Source of the DNA: Deltaproteobacteria bacterium
Lineage (GTDB): Bacteria; Desulfobacterota; Desulfuromonadia; Geobacterales; Pseudopelobacteraceae
Reading direction: 5' to 3'
Assembly: GCA_016219145.1 (NCBI GenBank)
Contig: JACRCG010000076.1
Span: forward strand, 1 to 19,967
Length of the DNA: 19,967 nucleotides
Each line of letters begins with the position of its first letter. Position 1 is the first letter of the stretch. Positions 6,007 to 12,497 of this stretch are shown piece by piece. The notes beneath the pieces were generated by a model. That model had not been told where the DNA came from. It ran no database searches and saw only the letters and a program-made list of their open reading frames with translations. Position numbers and translations under genes: made by a program.

Positions 6007-7559
6007 GGATAAATCCAATAAACATGCCAGCGCCTAAAACAGCAGCAGCATTCAAGCCGCTTTCGATCCTTTTCGCCGCCTCAGAGGCAGCCCCCTTTGC
6101 CAAAGAGGGGGGACTGGGTGATGTCGTCGGCGCCCTCCCCAAATATCTGGCCCGCATGGGGCACGATGTCAGGGTTGTCATTCCGCGCTACTACAGCGTC
6201 AATCTGAAAAAATACGGACTCAGGCTGCTGCCCGGAACGTTGGTTGTTCCAATGGGGGTCATCGGATTTCAGTACTGCGGCGTCTGGGAAGGGCGCCTGC
6301 CCGGCAGCGATGTGCCGGTCTACTTTCTTGAGCATGAGGCCTATTACGGGCGGGCCGGCCTGTACCAGCAGGATGGGGAAGGTTACCTGGACAATGACAA
6401 CCGTTTTGTCTTTCTCTCCAAGGCGGCTCTTGAGCTTTGCAAGATGCTCAACTTCTCGCCGGACGTGATTCATGCCCACGACTGGCACACCGGCGTCATT
6501 CCGGTGCTGCTCAATACCTCCTACCTGCATGACCGTTATGTCGGCGATGCGGCCTCGCTGCTGACCCTGCACAACATGCAGCACCAAGGCAACTTTTACC
6601 CCGGTCTGATGGACGTTCTGGGCATCGGCTGGAAGCATTTCAACTATCTCGAACTGGAAATGGATGACCAGGTCAACCTGCTCAAAGGTGGCATATATCA
6701 CGCTACCCTGCTCAACACGGTCAGCGAAGAGTATTCCCGGGAGATTCAGACCGCCGGGTTCGGCTGGGGGCTTGAAGGGGTGGTCAGTGAGCGGGCCAAT
6801 GACCTCTCGGGCATCCTGAACGGCGTTGACTATGAGGAGTGGAATCCGGCTGTAGATTCGTTCATTGCTGCAAAATACAGCGCCAGAACCGTAAGAAAGG
6901 GGAAAGCGGCCTGCAAACGCGATCTCCAGGCGACCCTCGGGTTGCCGCAGCGGGATGATGTTCCGCTGTTCGGCGTCGTCTCGCGCATGGTCAAGCAGAA
7001 GGGGACCGACATCCTGGCCGAGGCGATCCACAGAATCCTCGAAATGGATGTGCAGTTTGTGATCGTTGGCAATGGCGAGCCCTGGGCGCATTTCTATTTC
7101 GGAGACATCGCCGCCTTGTACCCTGAAAAATTCGCCTGCTACATCGGCTACAGCGAAGCGCTGGCCCACCAAGTCGAGGCCGGAGCCGATTTCTTTGTCA
7201 TGCCGTCCGCTTTCGAGCCGTGCGGGCTGAACCAGATGTACTCGCTGGCTTATGGAACTCCACCGATAGTCCGCGCCACCGGCGGACTGGCTGACAGCGT
7301 TGAAAACTTCAACGAAGCGACCATGAGCGGTGACGGCTTCAAGTTCTGGCATCACAGCGCCGCTGCCCTGTTCGACACTGTCGGCTGGGCCGCCTGGACC
7401 TTCTTCAACAACCCCAAAGGGCTGGCCGCGTTGCGCCGGAACGGCATGAAAAAGCGCTTCACCTGGGAAGCCGCCGCCCAAAAGTACGACGAGCTCTACC
7501 GTTTGGCTGTACTGAGGCGGCGCGGCGCTGAGTATTATCGCAACCGCTTTGGCGGGTAG
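6003..7559 (+). CDS. glgA: Bacterial glycogen synthase (GT5)
   Basis: This enzyme of up to 518 residues transfers glucose from ADP-glucose to the non-reducing end of alpha-1,4-glucan. The N-terminal Rossmann domain has KEGGLGDVVG (residues 34-43), the ADP-glucose binding motif, and HAHDWHTGVIPV. The C-terminal domain has VVSRMVKQKG and SAFEPCGLNQMYSLAYG followed by RATGGLADSV, all standard in GT5 enzymes. The ATG at 6003 overlaps the preceding stop (ATGA), so coupled initiation is plausible; an ATG at 6024 is the alternative and would lose only seven residues. No other glycogen genes (glgB, glgC, glgP) are in the window. An intrinsic terminator follows directly. Substrate preference for ADP- over UDP-glucose is assumed from the family. 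Confidence 0.95.
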   Translation: MRINPINMPAPKTAAAFKPLSILFAASEAAPFAKEGGLGDVVGALPKYLARMGHDVRVVIPRYYSVNLKKYGLRLLPGTLVVPMGVIGFQYCGVWEGRLPGSDVPVYFLEHEAYYGRAGLYQQDGEGYLDNDNRFVFLSKAALELCKMLNFSPDVIHAHDWHTGVIPVLLNTSYLHDRYVGDAASLLTLHNMQHQGNFYPGLMDVLGIGWKHFNYLELEMDDQVNLLKGGIYHATLLNTVSEEYSREIQTAGFGWGLEGVVSERANDLSGILNGVDYEEWNPAVDSFIAAKYSARTVRKGKAACKRDLQATLGLPQRDDVPLFGVVSRMVKQKGTDILAEAIHRILEMDVQFVIVGNGEPWAHFYFGDIAALYPEKFACYIGYSEALAHQVEAGADFFVMPSAFEPCGLNQMYSLAYGTPPIVRATGGLADSVENFNEATMSGDGFKFWHHSAAALFDTVGWAAWTFFNNPKGLAALRRNGMKKRFTWEAAAQKYDELYRLAVLRRRGAEYYRNRFGG

Positions 7560-7589
7560 GAAGGCTGTTCAGTGAGATTCCGGCAAATC

Positions 7590-7626
7590 AAAAGGGGAAA
7601 CGCAAATTCGTTCCCCCTTTTTGTTT
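7590..7626 (+). terminator. Intrinsic terminator after glgA, probably bidirectional
   Basis: AAAAGGGG (7590-7597) pairs with CCCCTTTT, an A-C mismatch follows, then AACG pairs with CGTT around a six-base loop (about 7603-7608). A run of T (TTTTTGTTT) follows on the plus strand, and the leading A residues give a T run on the minus strand. It lies between the convergent glgA and ParM-like genes and could serve both. Confidence 0.85.
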
Positions 7627-7651
7627 CCAGGTATTGATAGACAGTCGAATA

Positions 7652-8713
7652 TTACGCCGCCGGCCTCTCCGTGCTCGCCGGCCTGATGGCGGTATGAACC
7701 CCTCTCGACCAGTGATGCTTGCCGTATTTCCAGTAGCCCAGCACATTGCAGAGCCTGGCATCCCTGGCATTGTCTACGGCCACTACCTGACCGGTAATCA
7801 GAGGCTGAAGATATCTTGCCAACGCAGCTCCGCCGCCGCCGGTAAGAACAATCGTGTCGATGTCCCAGTCATCTGACCATAACCTGTCCGCTTCATTGGC
7901 AATCGTAGCGGCAAGGTGGCTGAAGACCGCCTCGGTCGGGGCCTTCAGGTCGTATTCCTTCCCTTTTATCTTGATCTGTCCGCGCTCCACCGCATCGTAC
8001 AGCCGGTAAAGCTCCACATTGACATTGCTTTTTTCGCGGAGTTTTCCGGCGATCATGCCAAAGCCCTTGGATATGCCGGTATCGGTCGTACGGCTGCCGC
8101 GTTCCGAATAGCGCATTTTGTCGGCAACGGTGAAATCAGATGTCTTAAAACCGATATCGATAATGCCGATTTTCTCCTGAGCATATTTCTTGTCGCCCAA
8201 CTCTCCCAAATCATTCATCATCAGATTAAAGAGCGAGCCGAAAGGCTGGGGAACGACTTTAACCTCGTTTATCCTGATGATCTTTTCTTCAGCTTTGCCG
8301 TGGCCGCTTGTAAGAACGACCTTGTGATCACCCATCAGAAGCTTCACCAGGGCATCCTTGTATTCACGGTAATAGCCGATGGGCAGGCCGGTCACCAGAC
8401 CGACCGGCACGTGGGAGCCGATCAGGCGCGCAGCGGCCGCCAGGGCCAGCGGCCGTGCGCATGTGCTGAAAAACTGGGCCTGGTCAAGGGTAAATGAGCG
8501 TACGTTGCTCTGCCTTTCAGCCATCTCGCCAATAAAGTAGGATTTACCGTCCAGCTCTATCTGGATATTATCTTCTTTGGAGCCGTCACCCAGTATGCCA
8601 CCCTTGAACTGGATATCGGTGGCTTCTCCGAGGATTGATTTGAATACCAGAGAGCGCGCGCCGTTGGTTGCTTTTGTAAATCCAAAGCCGATATCGATTG
8701 CAAGAATCTCCAT
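7652..8713 (-). CDS. ParM/StbA-like actin-family ATPase
   Basis: This 353-residue protein belongs to the actin/Hsp70 superfamily of filament-forming ATPases. Phosphate-1 motif DIGFGFTKATNG (residues 5-16), phosphate-2 motif IIDIGFKTSDFTV in the middle and adenosine motif VLTGGGGAAL near the C-terminus are all present. The N-terminal part resembles the Alp/ParM/Ta0583 group rather than MreB, FtsA or DnaK. On plasmids such proteins push DNA apart together with a small DNA-binding adaptor and a centromere; neither is recognisable next to this gene. The ATG at 8713 follows AGGAG with a spacing of about eight and starts exactly at the conserved motif; a longer upstream start is less likely. It is transcribed alone, between a terminator and a divergent region. 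Its role on a chromosome is unknown. Confidence 0.85.
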   Translation of the reverse strand: MEILAIDIGFGFTKATNGARSLVFKSILGEATDIQFKGGILGDGSKEDNIQIELDGKSYFIGEMAERQSNVRSFTLDQAQFFSTCARPLALAAAARLIGSHVPVGLVTGLPIGYYREYKDALVKLLMGDHKVVLTSGHGKAEEKIIRINEVKVVPQPFGSLFNLMMNDLGELGDKKYAQEKIGIIDIGFKTSDFTVADKMRYSERGSRTTDTGISKGFGMIAGKLREKSNVNVELYRLYDAVERGQIKIKGKEYDLKAPTEAVFSHLAATIANEADRLWSDDWDIDTIVLTGGGGAALARYLQPLITGQVVAVDNARDARLCNVLGYWKYGKHHWSRGVHTAIRPASTERPAA

Positions 8714-8759
8714 GCACAGCTCCTGTAAATCAGTAATTTGGCGTATCAATCGGGTGCAA

Positions 8760-8789
8760 TAGATAACATCCGTTTATGAGGATTGTCAA
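8760..8789 (-). promoter_or_regulatory. Candidate promoter of the ParM-like gene
   Basis: On the minus strand, a perfect TTGACA (8789-8784) is followed by an 18-nt spacer and TATCTA (8765-8760). The -10 is only a partial match. The leader before the ATG at 8713 would be about 40 nt and would contain the AGGAG ribosome binding site. Confidence 0.4.
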
Positions 8790-8908
8790 TAGAGGCTCTT
8801 GCAACAGGCCCTTTTCACCAGAGCGCCATCATTTCCCTTGAAAACCCGCAGCCCGGCATGGTAAGTGACTTCTTCGGACAACACAGGACTCTGCCCTGGT
8901 TTAACGCT

Positions 8909-8928
8909 TCAAAAATACTGATTTTTGA
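8909..8928. repeat. Perfect 8-bp inverted repeat upstream of the lipoprotein gene
   Basis: TCAAAAAT and ATTTTTGA are exact inverted repeats separated by ACTG. No T tract follows, so it is not a typical terminator. It could be an operator or an mRNA leader hairpin; no bound factor can be named. Confidence 0.45.
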
Positions 8929-8991
8929 CCACCGGAGATGGCTGTGCCTCCCTGCCACTGGCAGCCTGAAAATGGATCATCCCGGCAAAGT

Positions 8992-9570
8992 ATGCTCATG
9001 ACGTCATCCACGACAACACCACACAACGTATTGCTGACAACTCCGCTGGCAGCCGCCGTCCGGAGTTCAGTCATAAACAGGCTGCGCTGGCTGTCCGTCG
9101 TGCTGCTGCTGTTACTGCCGGCCTGCTACCATATGCGGACCGAAGCCGAGCCGATCCTGCCCCGCTCGTTCGGAGTCGCTACAGCCACTCCGGCAGCGTT
9201 GAACAAGATCCGCAACCTTGTTGAAGACAATTGGCAGCTTCGTATTCTCGAGGATTACAGCGTTGAGGGCGTTCTGATTACCGCCCCCTATCATTTCGCT
9301 ACCGACACCGGACTCGGCCAGCCGGCCGGTGGACGCAAATATTACACCCAGCTGAAAATTGAGGTGCGGCGGCTAAACGGTCAGACCGTGGTGACGATCG
9401 CCCCGCATAACTATGAGATCCGCACCTCCTACGCCTATGGCCTTGGGGGCGAGCTGCGCACCATGTATAAACATTACCCCTACGAAGAATATCCCGGCAT
9501 GTTCGATCTTGCTCCGCTGACGCTGGAGCTGGATCGGGTCTCTACTGTCATAAAGGGTCTGCTTCACTGA
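8992..9570 (+). CDS. Putative lipoprotein of unknown function
   Basis: I do not recognise the family. The protein has a strongly hydrophobic stretch (WLSVVLLLLLPAC) ending in a lipobox-like LPAC, with acylation expected on the Cys, then about 145 residues of soluble, probably periplasmic or outer-membrane-attached domain. That domain alternates short predicted strands (VEGVLITAPYHF, YYTQLKIEVRRL, TVVTIAPHNYEI) with an aromatic, acidic region near the end (KHYPYEEYPGMFDL). The start is uncertain. The ATG at 8992 leaves about 45 residues before the Cys, long for a lipoprotein; an upstream ATG at 8938 is longer still, and non-ATG starts nearer the hydrophobic stretch are possible. No clear ribosome binding site decides it. 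It lies 28 nt upstream of the UbiA-type gene, so it may be first in that operon. Confidence 0.65.
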   Translation: MLMTSSTTTPHNVLLTTPLAAAVRSSVINRLRWLSVVLLLLLPACYHMRTEAEPILPRSFGVATATPAALNKIRNLVEDNWQLRILEDYSVEGVLITAPYHFATDTGLGQPAGGRKYYTQLKIEVRRLNGQTVVTIAPHNYEIRTSYAYGLGGELRTMYKHYPYEEYPGMFDLAPLTLELDRVSTVIKGLLH

Positions 9571-9598
9571 CGTCAATCTACAATCAGGAGTGAATTGA

Positions 9599-10468
9599 GT
9601 GGCAGAAACAGGGCTGGTTCAGAAAATCCGTATTTTTCTTGAGATGATCAAATTCTCGCATACCGTTTTTGCGCTGCCGTTCGCTCTGACCGGAGCGCTG
9701 CTGGCAGCCGGAGGCATCCCGGCACTGCGGCAGATTGTGTGGATCATGCTGGCCATGGTTGGCGCGCGCACGGCAGCAATGGCCATGAATCGCCTGATTG
9801 ACGCCGATATCGATGCCCGCAACCCGCGCACTGCCGGTCGGGCCATTCCGGCCGGTCTGATCGGAAAGGGATTGACGCTGTTCTTCATCTTTGCTTCCGT
9901 TGCCTTGATGCTTTTTTCGGCGGCCATGCTCAACCCGCTCTGCCTCAAACTGTCGCCGATCGCCCTTTTTTTTCTGGCGCTCTACTCGTACTGCAAGCGC
10001 TTTACATCACTGGCTCATGTTGTGCTGGGGGTCTGTCTGGCGGCGGCTCCGATCGGCGCCTGGGTCGCCATCAGAGGCACTCTGGATGCACCGGCGCTGC
10101 TGCTGGGAGCGGCCGTGCTGTTCTGGGTGGCCGGATTTGATATTCTCTACGCCTTGCAGGATCTGGAATTCGACCGTAAATCCGGACTGCACTCCATTCC
10201 GGTGCTGCTGGGCGTCAATGGTTCGCTCAGGACGGCCCGGATTTTTCATACCATCATGATCGGACTGCTATTCACTCTTTTCACCAGTCTGCGGCTGGGA
10301 TGGCCGTTTGCGGTGGGGATAATCCTGGCGGCGGCCATGCTGCTGTATGAGCACTGGCTGCTGAGGAACGGAAACCTGGAGAAGCTGGACGCGGCATTTT
10401 TCAACATGAACGGTTACATCAGCGTTGCTGTTTTATTCTTCACAATCGCCGAAGTACTTGCGAGGTAA
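9599..10468 (+). CDS. UbiA-family prenyltransferase of quinone synthesis
   Basis: This 289-residue integral membrane protein with about eight hydrophobic helices should attach a polyprenyl chain to an aromatic acid. The first Asp-rich motif (NRLIDADIDARN, with N64, D68 and D72) and the second (DLEFDRKSGLHSIP, D188 and D192) bind the Mg-diphosphate of the prenyl donor and mark the 4-hydroxybenzoate polyprenyltransferase-like group. In anaerobes that make menaquinone by the futalosine route, such a UbiA homologue (MqnP) works with UbiX/UbiD homologues; the adjacent ubiX-type gene supports a quinone role but cannot distinguish the routes. The GTG start follows AGGAG with a spacing of eight. The stop is three bases before the ubiX-type start. 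Confidence 0.88.
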   Translation: MAETGLVQKIRIFLEMIKFSHTVFALPFALTGALLAAGGIPALRQIVWIMLAMVGARTAAMAMNRLIDADIDARNPRTAGRAIPAGLIGKGLTLFFIFASVALMLFSAAMLNPLCLKLSPIALFFLALYSYCKRFTSLAHVVLGVCLAAAPIGAWVAIRGTLDAPALLLGAAVLFWVAGFDILYALQDLEFDRKSGLHSIPVLLGVNGSLRTARIFHTIMIGLLFTLFTSLRLGWPFAVGIILAAAMLLYEHWLLRNGNLEKLDAAFFNMNGYISVAVLFFTIAEVLAR

Positions 10469-10471
10469 GAG

Positions 10472-11077
10472 ATGAATGATATGCATGTCTTTGTGGCAAT
10501 GACCGGCGCTTCAGGCTCAATGTACGGATTGCGGCTGCTGGAGCAGCTCTGCCTGAACGGGATCCAGGTTACCTTCAGCGCCAGCTGCAGCGGCAGCGTG
10601 GTCTGCTGTGAAGAGACCGGACTTGATCTTTCCGGCGATCCGGACAAGGCTTTACAGCGGCTATACGCGCATCTGGAAGTGAATTCCGGGATTCAGATGG
10701 TGCATCCCGACGACCTGTTCTGCGCTGCCGCCAGCGGCTCTTCCGCTCCGGATGCCATGGTGGTCTGCCCGTGCAGTATGGGGACCCTGGCCCGGATCGC
10801 CGCCGGAATCTCCGGCAACCTGATCGAGCGCAGCGCCGACGTCATGCTCAAGGAACGCCGTCCGCTGCTGCTGGTGCCCCGCGAAACGCCGCTCTCGGAT
10901 ATCCATCTGGAGAACATGCTCAAGCTTTCCCGTGCCGGGGCACGGATCATACCGGCCATGCCCGCCTTCTACGGCAGACCGGAGTCCGTGCTGGACCTGG
11001 TCGATTTTGTTACCGGCAAAATTCTGGATCAACTGGGAATTGCCAACAATCTCTACAAACGCTGGGGGACGGAGTGA
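10472..11077 (+). CDS. ubiX: UbiX-type flavin prenyltransferase
   Basis: This 201-residue flavoprotein should join dimethylallyl phosphate to FMN, making the prenylated flavin needed by UbiD-type decarboxylases. The N-terminal VAMTGASGSMYGLRLLEQL is the family signature (FMN and phosphate binding), and VVCPCSMGTLARIAAGISGNLIERSADVMLKE in the middle, with LLLVPRETPLSDIHLENMLKL after it, complete the pattern. Length is typical. Only three bases separate it from the UbiA-type stop, so the pair is surely co-transcribed and probably coupled. No ubiD homologue is in the window, so the prenylated flavin must serve an enzyme encoded elsewhere. In the futalosine pathway this role has been called MqnM; both names describe the same chemistry. 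Confidence 0.93.
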   Translation: MNDMHVFVAMTGASGSMYGLRLLEQLCLNGIQVTFSASCSGSVVCCEETGLDLSGDPDKALQRLYAHLEVNSGIQMVHPDDLFCAAASGSSAPDAMVVCPCSMGTLARIAAGISGNLIERSADVMLKERRPLLLVPRETPLSDIHLENMLKLSRAGARIIPAMPAFYGRPESVLDLVDFVTGKILDQLGIANNLYKRWGTE

Positions 11078-11089
11078 GCAAGCACGCGG

Positions 11090-12352
11090 ATGTCTGATTC
11101 ATTCCTTCCTGCGGCTGTATCGGCCTATCTGCGTAAACGCTCTGCTTCATCTTCCTGGCAGTTAAATGAACGGCCAAGCCGTTCTTTTTCCGGCGCTGTC
11201 GTAATTCCCTCCCTGGCTGAAACCGCCAATCTTCCTCAGACATTGCTTTCGCTCTCGCGTAATCCGGTCGATTTGCTGGATCGTTTCATGATCCTGATTG
11301 TAGTGAATAATCGCGCCGATGCCGACAATGCCGACATTGAAGACAATCTTGAGTCTGTGGCGCTGCTGCCGAAATGGAAGCTGCAGTACGGCCTGCAGAA
11401 TCTGTTCTGGGTGGACGCCGCTTCCGCCGGACGGGAACTGCCGCTCCGCCAGGGTGTCGGCCTGGCCCGCAAGATCGGAATGGACCTGGCTCTGCGGCAC
11501 CTTGATTATTCCGGCAGGGATCCTGTGCTGGTCTGCCTTGATGCCGACACCCTGGTGCAGCCCGATTATCTTCCGGCCCTGGTCAGGCATTTTGACGACG
11601 CAGCGGCAGGCGGCGTCAGCATTCCCTATCGGCACCGGCCAGCCGCCAGCCAAGCCGGACAAGCAGCCATAGAGCGCTATGAGCTATTTCTGCGCGCCTA
11701 CGTTCTGGGGCTGGAGCGGGCCGCTTCCCCCTATGCCTTCCACACGGTCGGAAGCGCCATGGCCTGCCGGGCATCTGCCTACATTGCGGCCGGAGGGATG
11801 AACAGGCGCCTGGCGGGCGAAGATTTCTACTTTCTGCAGCAGATATTCAAGACCGCCGGCGTTGCGACACTGTCCGGGACGACCGTTCATCCGTCGCCGC
11901 GCTCCTCGCACCGGGTCCCCTTCGGAACCGGCCGAGCAGTGGGTGATATGCTGGCAAAAGGTGGTGAGCGGCTGCTGTTTTACCAGCCGGTGGTGTTTGC
12001 AATAGTGGGGGATTGGCTGGCGTATGTGACCGAAAATCACGAGGCGGATGCCGCAACGCTACTGAACGGCGCCTTGCGGATTTCGCCGGTTTTGCACGAA
12101 TTTCTGGAACAGGCCGGCTTCGGAGCTTCCTGGGATAATCTGAAGAATAATTGCCGTGACAGCACCAGACTGATTGCGGCTTTCCACGGCTGGTTTGATG
12201 CCTTCCGCACCATGCGCCTGATCCACCACCTGAGCGGCAGATACCCGCGTATCGCGCCGGAAGAGGCCGTATGGCCGCTGCTGGAAGTCAGCGCTCAGAT
12301 AAATGTTTCTGAAATGCTGGAACTGCTGCGGAAACTGCAAGGGGCTGGATGA
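11090..12352 (+). CDS. GT2-family glycosyltransferase
   Basis: This protein of about 420 residues carries a GT-A fold glycosyltransferase domain in its middle. After about 35 N-terminal residues comes the beginning of the sugar-nucleotide fold (GAVVIPSLAET), then VCLDADTLVQPDYL with the DxD metal motif, and GGMNRRLAGEDFYFLQQI with the acidic base motif. The C-terminal 130 residues are helical and show no known domain to me. Acceptor and sugar are unknown. It starts 12 nt after ubiX and probably belongs to the same transcript, although a link to quinone synthesis is not evident. No strong ribosome binding site is visible at the ATG at 11090. Confidence 0.82.
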   Translation: MSDSFLPAAVSAYLRKRSASSSWQLNERPSRSFSGAVVIPSLAETANLPQTLLSLSRNPVDLLDRFMILIVVNNRADADNADIEDNLESVALLPKWKLQYGLQNLFWVDAASAGRELPLRQGVGLARKIGMDLALRHLDYSGRDPVLVCLDADTLVQPDYLPALVRHFDDAAAGGVSIPYRHRPAASQAGQAAIERYELFLRAYVLGLERAASPYAFHTVGSAMACRASAYIAAGGMNRRLAGEDFYFLQQIFKTAGVATLSGTTVHPSPRSSHRVPFGTGRAVGDMLAKGGERLLFYQPVVFAIVGDWLAYVTENHEADAATLLNGALRISPVLHEFLEQAGFGASWDNLKNNCRDSTRLIAAFHGWFDAFRTMRLIHHLSGRYPRIAPEEAVWPLLEVSAQINVSEMLELLRKLQGAG

Positions 12353-12428
12353 TGTCGTTTAACCAACTCAAACGTTCATGGAATCAGCTGTAAATAAGTT
12401 AGATACCTGATAATCTGACAGTTTCCAT

Positions 12429-12457
12429 TTGACAAAGCAGGCTGTTTCACATAAAAA
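12429..12457 (+). promoter_or_regulatory. Near-consensus promoter of the secretin gene
   Basis: A perfect TTGACA (12429-12434), a 17-nt spacer and TAAAAA (12452-12457, four of six) form a good sigma70-type promoter. Transcription would begin near 12464, about 34 nt before the ATG at 12498. This argues against any secretin start upstream, since an in-frame TTG at 12429 would be part of the -35 box. Confidence 0.65.
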
Positions 12458-12497
12458 AGTTCAGTTAACATTAATCAGCCGCGGGAGATTTGAGGTT

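Larger units (their letters stand above)
8714..8991. other. Divergent intergenic region of about 280 nt
   Basis: No convincing gene lies here. It should carry the promoters of the ParM-like gene (minus) and of the putative lipoprotein operon (plus). A candidate minus-strand promoter (8760-8789) and a perfect 8-bp inverted repeat (8909-8928) are listed separately. The open frames in it have no recognisable protein signature. Confidence 0.6.

Noticed and set aside
6081..7481. 466-codon open frame antisense to glgA
   Set aside because: It lies wholly within a well-supported glycogen synthase gene. Its length is explained by biased codons on the other strand, and no family features are seen.
8783..9001. 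Short open frame in the divergent region
   Set aside because: It has no ribosome binding site and no recognisable motif, and it covers the inverted repeat and promoter-like sequences. It is more likely non-coding.
12429..12497. Longer secretin reading frame starting at a TTG
   Set aside because: The TTG is the first part of a perfect -35 box (TTGACA) and would lie upstream of the predicted transcription start. The signal peptide begins properly at the ATG at 12498.
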